DNA of 64,000 nt, from positions 1 through 64,000 of the forward strand of contig CAZBBA010000003.1 in the NCBI GenBank assembly GCA_964490015.1, read 5' to 3'. Position numbers and translations under genes: made by a program. The notes under the pieces were generated by a model. It saw only the letters and a list, made by a program, of their open reading frames with translations. It made no database searches and was not told the origin of the DNA. The stretch comes from Perlabentimonas sp964490015. GTDB taxonomy: Bacteria > Bacteroidota > Bacteroidia > Bacteroidales > Tenuifilaceae. Below, piece after piece: positions 36,401 to 45,918 of the stretch (within the stretch, counting starts at the first letter, position 1; every line of letters begins with the position of its first letter).

Positions 36401-37225
36401 ATGATTAGAAAAGCACTTGCTTTAAGTTTTATCCTTATTAATGGACTAATTGCAAATGGGCAGATAGTAAGCCACATTGATAACGTTGTGTTGATAGATG
36501 GATATTTATATGGTAACAAGGTTGATTATTCAACTGAAAGGTTACAGTCAAGAATTTATAATCCCGAAAGTGTATATACATTCAATTATAGGTATATTGA
36601 TAGTGCCGGGAAGGAGATGTTTTTTAGAATCAAAAAATACCGAACCTGGGAGTTTGTTGAGATAGATCAAAATGACGGAAATATTGTAAAGGACTTTAAA
36701 ATGGAAATTCTAAATCGAAAATTAGTTTATGATAATTCTTCATTCTATCAAACAGGAATCTCATATATAATTGATAAGAGCGTTACAACCACAGGGCTTA
36801 TTGAAAATAATCGTAATATCTGGTTGCATCCGCCGCGAGAATATCTTTTTCAAATACTTGAGCTTAACCCATTTCCATATATAAAATCACCATTTGAGAT
36901 TGGACACATTTGGGAATGGAAACTTGATATTGGAGGACATTGGGGCGATAAGCGTTGGAAGGAATGGACTGGAAGTATTGAGAATAAGTACCAGTACTGC
37001 ATTGTTGGAATCGATAAATTAAAGACCCCATTTGGGATTTTAGACTGCTATATTATCGAAAGTCAGGCGGTTAGTGAGCTGGGTACAACAAAGTTTTAAA
37101 GCTTTTTTAACGAGAAATATGGATTTGTAAGATTAGAATACACAAATATTGACAACTCAAGAATTGAGATAAATTTGCAGAAGATTCATACCCGAATGTT
37201 TGATTTCCTTAAATATACCCAGTAA
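36401..37225 (+). pseudogene. Hypothetical exported protein broken by one in-frame stop
   Basis: 232 residues are read before TAA at 37097-37099; the same frame then continues for 41 residues (SFFNEKYGFVRLEYTNIDNS and on to KYTQ) to TAA at 37223-37225. That tail reads as ordinary protein sequence, and the join LGTTKF-stop-SFFNEKYG looks like a single-base nonsense change or sequencing error within a T/A run. A signal peptide (about 1-20, ending ANGQ) suggests export. The family is not recognised. It is A+T-rich like fic and corA and lies behind the second attC-like element. Confidence 0.7.
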
Positions 37226-37382
37226 TATTGAGTTTACAACTCTTGTCATTTCGCTTGTCGCTTTTTGTAAATGACGAAATCAGACTCCATTCGTTGAGGA
37301 AAAACAACATGAGGATACCTTATTGTAAACAAGTTTTTTAAAAAGTTGTAAGTTTACAGCTGGTAACAAACTCTTTCAAGCA

Positions 37383-38459
37383 ATGAAACTTGTCCTCTTG
37401 CTTACGACTTTAATAGGCTTTCAGGCTTCAATGCTTGCCCAAACGGCTAAGTACAGCAACGATTTTTTGAATATAGGTGTGGGGGCAAAATGGTTGGCCA
37501 TGGGCAACACGGGCGTGGCTACAAGCTCCGATGTGGAATCGGCTTACTGGAATCCTGCAGGACTTACCGGAATACAAAGCACCTACGAGCTGGGCGCCAT
37601 GCACGCCAGCTACTTTGCAGGGATGGCCAGCTACAACCACTTGGGCTTTGCCCATAAACCCGATTCGGTATCGGCGCTGGCCTTTACCGCCATCCGCTTT
37701 GGGGTTGATGATATCCCCAATACCACCGACCTTATTGACTCCGACGGAAATTTCAGCTACGATCGCCTCAAGCTATTCTCGGTGGCCGATTACGCGTTTC
37801 TTATCTCCTATGCCCGTAAGCTACCCATCGATGGGCTAACAGTTGGCGGCAACGCCAAAATTATTTACCGCAATGTGGGTAAATTTGCCAGCGCATGGGG
37901 ATTTGGGATTGATGTGGCCGCACAGTACCGGCGCAATGGGTGGCAGTTTGGCGCCAACTTGAGGGATGTAAGCACAACCGTAAATATCTGGAGCTTTAAC
38001 CCCGATGAGCTGGAGATAACCATAGGCGATAGCACCTTTAACCGCGCGCCCGACAACAGCTTTGAGATTACCCTTCCTCAGCTATCGCTGGGTGTTGCTC
38101 GTAAAATGAGCATTGCCGATGAAATAAGTCTAACCGCTGAGTTCAACGGTGTTTTTTTCTTCGATGGACAGCGCAACACTCCGCTCTCCACAACATTTGC
38201 CAGCATTGAGCCACGCGTTGGCATTGAGGTTGGTTATATCGATATGATATTCGTGAGAGCCGGTGTAAACAACCTGCAGCGGGTTACCGAATTCGACAAT
38301 AAAACTGCGCTAATAGTGCAGCCTAACCTGGGGCTAGGTATTCGTTTCAAAGGGATATCATTGGATTATGCCCTTACCAATGTGGGCAGTGTTGGGTTTT
38401 CGCGCTACTCAAATGTCTTTAGCCTAAAATGGGAATTTAGTAGGATTGGGCAGCGATAA
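37383..38459 (+). CDS. PorV/PorQ family outer-membrane protein
   Basis: 358 residues. Signal peptide (1-19, ending LAQT), then a beta-rich FadL-like barrel with SNDFLNIGVGAKWLAMGNTGVA and ESAYWNPAGLTG, the opening pattern of the PorV/PorQ family (T9SS shuttle and related porins). G+C returns to the level of the host chromosome here, marking the right side of the A+T-rich island. Overlaps the convergent gene by 23 bp. Not the true PorV partner of PorU by any context seen. Confidence 0.85.
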   Translation: MKLVLLLTTLIGFQASMLAQTAKYSNDFLNIGVGAKWLAMGNTGVATSSDVESAYWNPAGLTGIQSTYELGAMHASYFAGMASYNHLGFAHKPDSVSALAFTAIRFGVDDIPNTTDLIDSDGNFSYDRLKLFSVADYAFLISYARKLPIDGLTVGGNAKIIYRNVGKFASAWGFGIDVAAQYRRNGWQFGANLRDVSTTVNIWSFNPDELEITIGDSTFNRAPDNSFEITLPQLSLGVARKMSIADEISLTAEFNGVFFFDGQRNTPLSTTFASIEPRVGIEVGYIDMIFVRAGVNNLQRVTEFDNKTALIVQPNLGLGIRFKGISLDYALTNVGSVGFSRYSNVFSLKWEFSRIGQR

Positions 38460-39222
38460 ATTTCTGATACTCCTCAAACTTATCGAGCACTGCTTTGGCC
38501 ACCTCATACTCAGTGGCTTTTTCTAAAAATCTACTGGAAAAATTACAGTATACCAAAAACTTGATGGCCTGATCGCCCTGTAGGCCTGTGAGCCTTTCAA
38601 TTCCCGCTGCCGATACTATGGCAAAGATTGACTCCATCCTTTTTTCCTTGCGCTCTTTACGGCGAATCCTTTTCCGTTGCTTCGAGTACCAGTCCTCACC
38701 AAAATGCCAGGTTTTACTTACTAATTTGAGGTAAGGGACTTCGAACCGACTATGCTCGGGCATTATCAGTGAGTCGGTATTTACACTATTTATCCTCTCT
38801 GTAAGTATTTCGAGCCGCTGCTCCTCTTGGGTTAAGGGAATATCGCGTGTAGTTGCATCCTTTATAAAACTGTAGTATGTTTTGTGGCGGACTACTGCAA
38901 CCGAATCGATACTGTAGGATAAAGGCACTAAAAAGATGTAACTCATTGTCCCAACCCCCTTGGAGCAACACCCAAAATCGTAATGTAATTTATGATAACC
39001 CAGGGCAGTGATAGAAAGGGTATCGGGCTTTTCTGCATTGATTTTAAATAACCCCTGCTCGTTGGATATGGTTCCCTGCCTACTCCGCTGAAGAACTACA
39101 TGGGCATCAGCAACTGGTAGGAGTGAAACCGAGTCTAAAAGCTGAAAAACACACATCTTATTGGGTTGAGCCCAAGATGTGCTAGCCACCAGTAGTAATA
39201 GGACAATCCTTACAGCATTCAC
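38437..39222 (-). CDS. Carboxypeptidase-like regulatory domain protein
   Basis: 261 residues. Signal peptide (1-18, ending SWAQ), then a transthyretin-like CarboxypepD_reg sandwich (about 25-110: FQLLDSVSLLPVADAHVVL, GTISNEQGLFKI, ITALGYHKLHY). The rest is a charged helical region of unknown role, including a basic run of Lys/Arg near residues 185-200. Such proteins are common in Bacteroidota and probably face the periplasm. Tail-to-tail with the PorV-like gene. Confidence 0.78.
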   Translation of the reverse strand: MNAVRIVLLLLVASTSWAQPNKMCVFQLLDSVSLLPVADAHVVLQRSRQGTISNEQGLFKINAEKPDTLSITALGYHKLHYDFGCCSKGVGTMSYIFLVPLSYSIDSVAVVRHKTYYSFIKDATTRDIPLTQEEQRLEILTERINSVNTDSLIMPEHSRFEVPYLKLVSKTWHFGEDWYSKQRKRIRRKERKEKRMESIFAIVSAAGIERLTGLQGDQAIKFLVYCNFSSRFLEKATEYEVAKAVLDKFEEYQKFIAAQSY

Positions 39223-39448
39223 TTTTTTATACCGAACTTAGGCAATTGATAGCTAGTTTCAATATCCCATTAACTCTTGTTAACCTTAAGTTTGTCAGCA
39301 AAACACTTTTTAACTCAACAAATCTATTTGTAGATGATTTCATAACATTTGCCTATTTTGCTGATTGGTCATCAAAATTTTTAAAAAAAACTGGAAAAAC
39401 TTTAAAATAATTTCACTATTTATATGATATTAGTGTAATAAATGTAAT

Positions 39449-39472
39449 TATCTTTGCGATGTATTTAAATAC
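39449..39472 (+). promoter_or_regulatory. -7 box and operator-like palindrome before tetR
   Basis: TATCTTTG (39449-39456) matches TAnnTTTG. The perfect 12-bp palindrome GTATTTAAATAC (39461-39472) lies between it and the ATG at 39481, in the position expected for a TetR autoregulatory operator. Confidence 0.55.
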
Positions 39473-39480
39473 CTAAATTG

Positions 39481-40065
39481 ATGAGCGGAATAAAGAACAA
39501 GTACATAACCAAGGCATTGCAGATATTTAAGCAGGATGGGTTAAAGCTATCGCTCGACGAGCTGGCCGATAAGATGTCGATAACCAAAAAAACGCTTTAC
39601 AACCATTTTAACTCCAAGGAGGAGTTGCACACCGCCTGCATGCGCAGCATGTTTAGCGAGCTTAACCAAAAAATGGCTGTACTAACCGACCCAAAGATGA
39701 ACGCCATTGAATGTATGCGCGAGGGGTTTAAAGCGTTGAAGCTTATTTTCATCCAACTATCGCCTCTATTTATTCACGATATGCAACGGCTCTACCCAAA
39801 TATAGTGTACTCGAGCCATGCTTCCGATATTGATATTTTCAAAAGGCAAATTATGGCAAATGTTGAGAAGGGAATAGGTGAGGGGGTGTACAATTCACAG
39901 CTCGATGTTTCCTTTATAAGCCAGTACATTAGCCATTCGGTATTTGGTTTCTATTTTCACTCGGTACTTAGCAACAACGAATTCTCAACCTTAAATTATT
40001 TTGAAACCGTACTGGAGTATCATCTTAAGGGTTTGGTTTCAGAGAAAGGACGATTACTGTTATAA
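39481..40065 (+). CDS. TetR/AcrR family regulator of the efflux operon
   Basis: 194 residues from the ATG at 39481 (a TTG just before it is less likely). N-terminal TetR helix-turn-helix: LKLSLDELADKMSITKKTLYNHFNSKEEL (about residues 21-50). The C-terminal ligand domain is unspecific. The stop is 15 bp from tolC, so it is the first gene of the efflux operon and probably its repressor. It likely binds the palindrome directly upstream. Confidence 0.9.
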   Translation: MSGIKNKYITKALQIFKQDGLKLSLDELADKMSITKKTLYNHFNSKEELHTACMRSMFSELNQKMAVLTDPKMNAIECMREGFKALKLIFIQLSPLFIHDMQRLYPNIVYSSHASDIDIFKRQIMANVEKGIGEGVYNSQLDVSFISQYISHSVFGFYFHSVLSNNEFSTLNYFETVLEYHLKGLVSEKGRLLL

Positions 40066-40080
40066 CTAAATTTTCATAAT

Positions 40081-41451
40081 ATGATAAGAACCAGAATAAT
40101 TTTAACCATAATCCTGACCATTCTTGCAGCATTGCAAGTAGAGGCACAGGAGATCTTCAGCCTGCAAAAGTGCGTTGGCTTTGCGTTGGAGAACAATAGC
40201 AACCTTAAAAAGTCGAAGTTGGAGCTGGAGAAAAGTCTGGAGTCGCGACGGGAGGTGCTGGGTAGCCTGCTCCCCCAGATTAGCGGTTCGGGCAGCGTGA
40301 ACTACAACCTGAAAAAGGCACAGTTCGTAATGCCCAACTTTATAAACGATATGCTGCCACCCAATATGCAGGATCCAAACGCATCGAAGTATATGACCAT
40401 TGAAATGGGTACAAACTATTCGGCTGGCTTGGGTGCAACGCTTAACCAGCAGGTATTGAACTTTACCCTTTTCAACACCCTTGAGATTGCCAAAACCGCC
40501 GAGGCCATGGCCACGCTTGGGGTTGAGATGAAAGAGGAGGAGGTTATAGCCCAAACCGCAAGCATATTCTATGCGATTCAATCCACTGCATACGCTGCCG
40601 AGCAGCTAGGGCAGAGCATCCAACTAATCGACAGGATGCTTACTACCATGGAGTCGAACTACCAGAATGGGCTGGTAAGAAGGGTTGATTTAGACAGGCT
40701 AAGGGTAAACCGTGTGAACCTATCGACTCAGCAGAGTGCCATTGAGAATGCTGTTGATATTCAAAAGAATCTGCTTAAGCTACAAATGGGGATGGATATT
40801 AACCTACCGCTAGAAATTGAAGGAATTGACCTGTCGGTATTTGAGCAGAGGGTTGAAACGCCAAAAATTCAAGGATTTGAACTGAACCGCTTAACTCCGT
40901 TCCAGCTAATTCAGCAGCAGCAGAGGATTGGCAACCTACAGGTTAAGTCGGTAAAAAGTGAGCTCCTACCATCGCTTATGCTTGGGGTTAACTACCAGTA
41001 CAACCTTCTTGGCGACAGGCTCTTTGGAGGCGACGACAGCTACTCCTACCCATCGTCGGTGATTGGTTTAAACCTTCGGATTCCAATTTTCGCTGGCATG
41101 TCCAAGAGTGCCAAGCTAAGGGGTGCGCAAATTGAGCTGATGAAGCTCCGGGAGGATGAGCATTCGCTTAGCCAGTCGCTCACCATGGCCTACCAAAATG
41201 CGCTGCTTAAGCTAACCGACAGTAGGCTTACTATCGATGCGCAACGCCAGAATATGGAGCTGGCCGCTGAGGTTTTTCGCATCACCGAGGAGAGCTACCA
41301 GCAGGGACTGGCCTCTATGTCCGATGTTCTCAACTCCAACTCAGCCCTAATCCAGTCGCAAATAAGCTATGCCGATGCGCTCAGCAAGTATATGGCTGCA
41401 TATATCGAACTACGCAGAGCGAATGGCACAATTAAAGAACTTGTTAAATAG
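40081..41451 (+). CDS. TolC family outer-membrane efflux protein
   Basis: 456 residues. Signal peptide (1-22, ending VEAQE) then the two OEP repeats typical of TolC, with long alpha-helical stretches and FALENNSNLKKSKLELEKS at the start of the first. It forms the trimeric outer-membrane duct. Second gene of the tetR-tolC-mfp-RND operon; 16 bp to the adaptor gene. Confidence 0.93.
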   Translation: MIRTRIILTIILTILAALQVEAQEIFSLQKCVGFALENNSNLKKSKLELEKSLESRREVLGSLLPQISGSGSVNYNLKKAQFVMPNFINDMLPPNMQDPNASKYMTIEMGTNYSAGLGATLNQQVLNFTLFNTLEIAKTAEAMATLGVEMKEEEVIAQTASIFYAIQSTAYAAEQLGQSIQLIDRMLTTMESNYQNGLVRRVDLDRLRVNRVNLSTQQSAIENAVDIQKNLLKLQMGMDINLPLEIEGIDLSVFEQRVETPKIQGFELNRLTPFQLIQQQQRIGNLQVKSVKSELLPSLMLGVNYQYNLLGDRLFGGDDSYSYPSSVIGLNLRIPIFAGMSKSAKLRGAQIELMKLREDEHSLSQSLTMAYQNALLKLTDSRLTIDAQRQNMELAAEVFRITEESYQQGLASMSDVLNSNSALIQSQISYADALSKYMAAYIELRRANGTIKELVK

Positions 41452-41467
41452 CAAATAAACCACAGAT

Positions 41468-42517
41468 ATGAGAAAAGCAGTCAACATACTGGTAATTATG
41501 GCCATGCTTTCAGCCATAGTCCTAGTTCTGAGGATGAACAAAAGAACCAACCAGCAGAAAACCGAGCTGGCCTCAATGGTAGCAACCGCTGTGCCAGTGC
41601 AAATAGATGTAGCAAACGAGGAAACATTCACTACCGAATTCACATCCAACGGAACCCTTGAGCCCATAAAGGAGCTGGCATACGTTTCGGATGTGTCGGG
41701 CCGTATTGTGAATATTGCTGTTGAAAAGGGCGATTGGGTACAGAAAGGGCAAACCCTTATTAGCGTTGATGATGAGCTGCTCCGAGCCGATTACCTGGCC
41801 AGCGAGGCATCGTACAAAGCCCTAAAGACAGACTATGAGCGTTTTGAGAGGGCTAAGGAGAGCGGAGGTGTTACCGCCCAGCAGCTCGACAATATGCGCA
41901 CCCAACTTGCTGTCGCCGAGAGCCGCTACCTCACCAGCAGGCGTAGGCTGGCCGATGCCACAGTAAAATCGCCCATTGCAGGATATATAAACGAACGGTA
42001 CGTTGAGGTAGGTGCATTCCTGAACCCCGGAGCCAAACTTTTTGATATTGTTGACGTTTCGCAGCTGAAGCTAAGGTGCAATGTTACCGAATTGCAGGTG
42101 TTAAAGCTTCGTGTTGGGCAGGAGGTTTCGGTTACAAGCAATGCATTCCCAAACCATTCCTACACGGGTACCATATCGTTTATAGGCAAAAGGGCTGGTG
42201 CAGGGCTTAGCTACCCCGTAGAAATCATCATCAAAAACAAGAAGGAGCTAATTGCAGGGATGTTCGTTACCGCCCACTTCGAGTCGAATGCGCAACGAAC
42301 AGGCATACTTATCCCCCGGAATGCCGTGAGCGGGAGCATAATATCGGCCAGCGTATTCGTGGTGAAGGAAGGTGTTGCTCAGCATCGCGATGTAACCATT
42401 GGCGATATGGTTGGCACCAGGGTTGAGGTAACCCAAGGGCTACAGGTAGGCGATAGTATTGTGGTGGCCGGGCTTATCAACGTGGTCGATGGTGTAAAAG
42501 TGGTTAACCGAAAATAG
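41468..42517 (+). CDS. RND efflux periplasmic adaptor (membrane fusion protein)
   Basis: 349 residues. N-terminal membrane anchor (about 5-22) without a lipobox, then barrel-sandwich/lipoyl motifs: GRIVNIAVEKGDWVQKGQTLISVDD and the matching ATVKSPIAGYINERYVEVGAFLNPG. A coiled-coil hairpin lies between the two halves, and a beta-barrel domain follows. Links the RND pump to TolC. The next start lies 8 bp on, so the genes are translationally close. Confidence 0.93.
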   Translation: MRKAVNILVIMAMLSAIVLVLRMNKRTNQQKTELASMVATAVPVQIDVANEETFTTEFTSNGTLEPIKELAYVSDVSGRIVNIAVEKGDWVQKGQTLISVDDELLRADYLASEASYKALKTDYERFERAKESGGVTAQQLDNMRTQLAVAESRYLTSRRRLADATVKSPIAGYINERYVEVGAFLNPGAKLFDIVDVSQLKLRCNVTELQVLKLRVGQEVSVTSNAFPNHSYTGTISFIGKRAGAGLSYPVEIIIKNKKELIAGMFVTAHFESNAQRTGILIPRNAVSGSIISASVFVVKEGVAQHRDVTIGDMVGTRVEVTQGLQVGDSIVVAGLINVVDGVKVVNRK

Positions 42518-42525
42518 GTAAGGCA

Positions 42526-45500
42526 ATGAAAATATCTGAGATATCAATAAAACGGCCAATTTACGTAATCGTACTCTTCGCCGTGCTCACCATCCTTGGC
42601 TACCTGGGGTTTCGCAACCTTAGCGCCGAGCTGATGCCCAAGTTCACACCCCCTATTGTGAACGTTCAGGTGGTGTACCCAGGTGCATCGCCCCTGGAGG
42701 TGGAGAACTCGCTAACCCGAAAGCTCGAGGATGCCCTCTCGAGCATGGAGGGGATAGACCAAATTCAGTCGTACTCTTTCGAGGGGATGTCGATGCTATT
42801 CGTGCTCTTCAACTACGGAACCGATATCGATAAATCCATCACCAATGCGCAGAACCTAATAGCATCGAAAACGATGGAGCTACCCCGCGATATCCTATCG
42901 CCCACCATCAACAAGGTAACGGTTGACGATAAGCCCATTATCTCCATTGCAGCCACCTCGAACCTGGAGGCCACTGCCTTTTACGACCTGATGGACAAGC
43001 GGATACTGCCCGACATCAACAGCATTAGGGGTGTTGCTAAGGTTAGCCTGCTGGGCGGACAAGCCCGCGAAATTCAGGTGAACCTTGATATGGACAGAAT
43101 GCGTGCGCTGGGTATATCCCCAATACAGATTCAGGGGTTGATTCGTGCATCGAACCTCGATTTCCCAACCGGAAGCCTACGGAGCATGGAAACCTCAACC
43201 ACCGTTCGCATATCGGGCAAACTCGAAAGTGTTGAGGCGATTAGGAACCTTATAGTTACCACCCTACCCTCAGGAAGGCAGATTAGGCTAAGTGATGTGG
43301 CCGAAATATCGGATGCAGTGAAGGACCCCACAACCCTAGCCCGGGTAAACGGTCAGGAGGCCGTGCTGGTGAACCTGCTCAAGCAGGGCGATGCCAACGC
43401 CATTGAGGTGAGCGATATGGTTCGCAAGCGAATTGCCCAGCTCGAAACCGAATTTGCCGACCAGGGGCTAAGGATGGCAATTGCTCAGGACTCAACCGAT
43501 TTCACCCGCCAGTCAATCAACTCGGTAATTAACGACCTGCTGATGATAGTTCTACTGGTTACGCTGGTGATGCTTTTCTTCCTGCATAGCTTCCGCAATG
43601 CGCTGATTGTTATGACCGTGGTGCCCGTTTCGCTCATCGCCACATTTATTGGTATGCAGCTGCTTGACTTCACGCTCAACCTGATGTCGCTGCTGGGGCT
43701 ATCGCTGGTAATTGGCGTACTGGTTGACGATGCCATTGTGGTGGTTGAGAACGTGTATAGGCATATTGAGATGGGCAAGAACCGTATCCGCGCCTCGTAC
43801 GATGCCATGAAGGAGATTGGCTTTGTGGTGATTTCCACTACGGTGGTGCTGGTGGTGGTTTTCCTTCCGGTAGCCCTTACCGATACGCTGGTTTCCGATA
43901 TCCTAAGGCAGTTCTCGCTAGTAATTGTTATTGCCACAATTATTAGTACGCTAGCAGCGCTCACCCTAACCCCAATGCTAACCTCGCGGTTTGCCCGAGC
44001 CGAGAATCTTTCGGGCAAGGGTATTTTCAGCCGAATAATTAAGGGTTTTGAGAGGCTCATTGAGAGATTTAGCCTCTGGATTTCCGATATCCTATCGTGG
44101 TCGCTATCGCACAAGCGGTGGGTTGGGCTTATAGTTACTACCATTGCCATAGCTGTATTCTCCCTTTTCCCCTTGGGGTACATTGGTTTCGAGTTTCTGC
44201 CCAGCGTGGATAGGGGCGAATTTATGGTTCAGCTCGAGATGCCCAAGGATATCTCCATGGAGGAGTCGAACGCTTTGGTACGTAGGGCCGAGGACTGGAT
44301 GCGTTCGCAACCCATTGTGCAGAATGTGATTACTACTGTTGGAGTAACCAGCGATAATACTCAAAGCGCAAGGGGTACTGCATACCTGGCAGAGCTGAAC
44401 GTTGAACTTGTGCCCCGCAGTATGCGCGACATGGAGACCAGCCAATACGTTACATTTATAAGGCAACCCCTCACCGATTTCCTTATGGACGCAAAGGTGA
44501 AAATCTTTAACGTTGCACTAACTGGCGAAGCCTCGAGGGCCGCGATGGAGTACGTAATTAGCGGAACCAACACCGACACGCTAATGTTTTTTGCCGAGCG
44601 TGCCCTGGAGGTAATGCGTAGCATACCCGGAACAATGCAGCAGGAGCTCTCGGTGGAGAGTGGCACCCCCGAAATTTCTGTGGCAGTAAATCGCGATAGG
44701 ATGTCAGCCCTGGGTCTTACCATGGACAATGTTGGCATTACCATGCAGATGGCTTTTCAGGGGAACAGCACCCTAAAGTACACGGAGAATAACTACGAGT
44801 ACGATATAAACATAAGAGCCGATAGGGCATTCCGCCAACAAACCGCCGACGTGGAAGGCTTAACGTTTGTGAACAACCGTGGTGAATCAATCCGCCTCGA
44901 CCAGTTTACCGATATCAAGATGAGTACTGGCCCCAATAAGTTGGAGCGATACAACCGCAACAGCTCCGTTACAATACGGTCGCAGGTGCTGGGCGCAACA
45001 CCGGGTACTGTATCAACCCAATTCTTAAATCAGATAAATGCTATGGGTATCCCCAAGGGGGTAAAAATTGAGGCAGCGGGCGATTTAAAATCCATGGCCG
45101 ACTCCATGAGCGTTCTAACGGCTGCACTGCTGCTATCGATAGTTCTTATCTACCTAACCATGGTGGTGCTTTACAACGATTGGACCGATCCTCTGGTGGT
45201 TATGTTCTCCATACCCCTATCCATCCTGGGAGCAGTGCTGGCCCTAGCCCTTACCAACACCCCGCTTAGCATATATGGTATGCTTGGCTTGGTAATGCTT
45301 ATTGGCCTAGTGGCCAAGAATGCCATTCTGCTGGTCGATTTTGCCAACGAGGCCCTAAGTCAGGGTAAAACAGCCGACGAAGCGCTGATTGGAGCGGTAA
45401 AAATCCGTACACGCCCCATTCTAATGACTGCAATATCAACCATAGTAGGTATGCTACCCGTTGCTTTGTCAACCGGGGCGGGAGCCGAGCTTCGCAATGG

Positions 45501-45648
45501 TATGGCTTGGGTTATTATTGGGGGTATGGCCCTATCCACGCTGCTTACGCTAATTGTGGTGCCTGTGGTTTTCCGCATATTCCATTCACGCAAAAGCAAA
45601 AAGCATAAACTGGATGTTGAGCGATTGATGTTTGAAGAAATTCAGTAA
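42526..45648 (+). CDS. RND efflux permease (AcrB/HAE1 family)
   Basis: 1040 residues, the full AcrB-type length. Twelve membrane helices with two large periplasmic loops. The proton-relay pair DD is seen in VIGVLVDDAIVVVENVYRHIEMG, and the N-terminus MKISEISIKRPIYVIVLFAV is typical. Exports drugs, bile salts, dyes or lipids by proton antiport. The substrate range is not predictable. Last gene of the operon, closed by a strong terminator 18 bp past its stop. Confidence 0.95.
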   Translation: MKISEISIKRPIYVIVLFAVLTILGYLGFRNLSAELMPKFTPPIVNVQVVYPGASPLEVENSLTRKLEDALSSMEGIDQIQSYSFEGMSMLFVLFNYGTDIDKSITNAQNLIASKTMELPRDILSPTINKVTVDDKPIISIAATSNLEATAFYDLMDKRILPDINSIRGVAKVSLLGGQAREIQVNLDMDRMRALGISPIQIQGLIRASNLDFPTGSLRSMETSTTVRISGKLESVEAIRNLIVTTLPSGRQIRLSDVAEISDAVKDPTTLARVNGQEAVLVNLLKQGDANAIEVSDMVRKRIAQLETEFADQGLRMAIAQDSTDFTRQSINSVINDLLMIVLLVTLVMLFFLHSFRNALIVMTVVPVSLIATFIGMQLLDFTLNLMSLLGLSLVIGVLVDDAIVVVENVYRHIEMGKNRIRASYDAMKEIGFVVISTTVVLVVVFLPVALTDTLVSDILRQFSLVIVIATIISTLAALTLTPMLTSRFARAENLSGKGIFSRIIKGFERLIERFSLWISDILSWSLSHKRWVGLIVTTIAIAVFSLFPLGYIGFEFLPSVDRGEFMVQLEMPKDISMEESNALVRRAEDWMRSQPIVQNVITTVGVTSDNTQSARGTAYLAELNVELVPRSMRDMETSQYVTFIRQPLTDFLMDAKVKIFNVALTGEASRAAMEYVISGTNTDTLMFFAERALEVMRSIPGTMQQELSVESGTPEISVAVNRDRMSALGLTMDNVGITMQMAFQGNSTLKYTENNYEYDINIRADRAFRQQTADVEGLTFVNNRGESIRLDQFTDIKMSTGPNKLERYNRNSSVTIRSQVLGATPGTVSTQFLNQINAMGIPKGVKIEAAGDLKSMADSMSVLTAALLLSIVLIYLTMVVLYNDWTDPLVVMFSIPLSILGAVLALALTNTPLSIYGMLGLVMLIGLVAKNAILLVDFANEALSQGKTADEALIGAVKIRTRPILMTAISTIVGMLPVALSTGAGAELRNGMAWVIIGGMALSTLLTLIVVPVVFRIFHSRKSKKHKLDVERLMFEEIQ

Positions 45649-45666
45649 CGCTTAGCATAAAAGCGT

Positions 45667-45701
45667 AAAAGAGTAAGGCCTACTACTGGTCTTACTCTTT
45701 T
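45667..45701 (+). terminator. Terminator of the RND efflux operon
   Basis: A 14-bp stem (45667-45680 with 45688-45701, one G-U pair), 7-base loop, ending in CTCTTTT. Lies 18 bp after the permease stop. Confidence 0.88.
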
Positions 45702-45888
45702 GATTTTCTATCTTTTACATGTTTCAAGGTATGTTCAAAATAACTGTTGATAAAAAAATGCGGTAAAAATCATTAAGTCCAACTCCTGGGCCAAACCATT
45801 TTTTCTCAATACTTTATACCCCACAAACCACCCCTACCCTGTTCATTTCCTGTTGATAAAGAATTTTCTGAAAGGCAATTTTTATACC

Positions 45889-45896
45889 TACTTTTG
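45889..45896 (+). promoter_or_regulatory. Candidate -7 box for parE
   Basis: TACTTTTG matches TAnnTTTG, 23 bp before the first ATG of parE at 45919. An AGGAG sequence lies between them. Confidence 0.55.
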
Positions 45897-45918
45897 TGGG
45901 TTAATTAGGAGATAGTAT

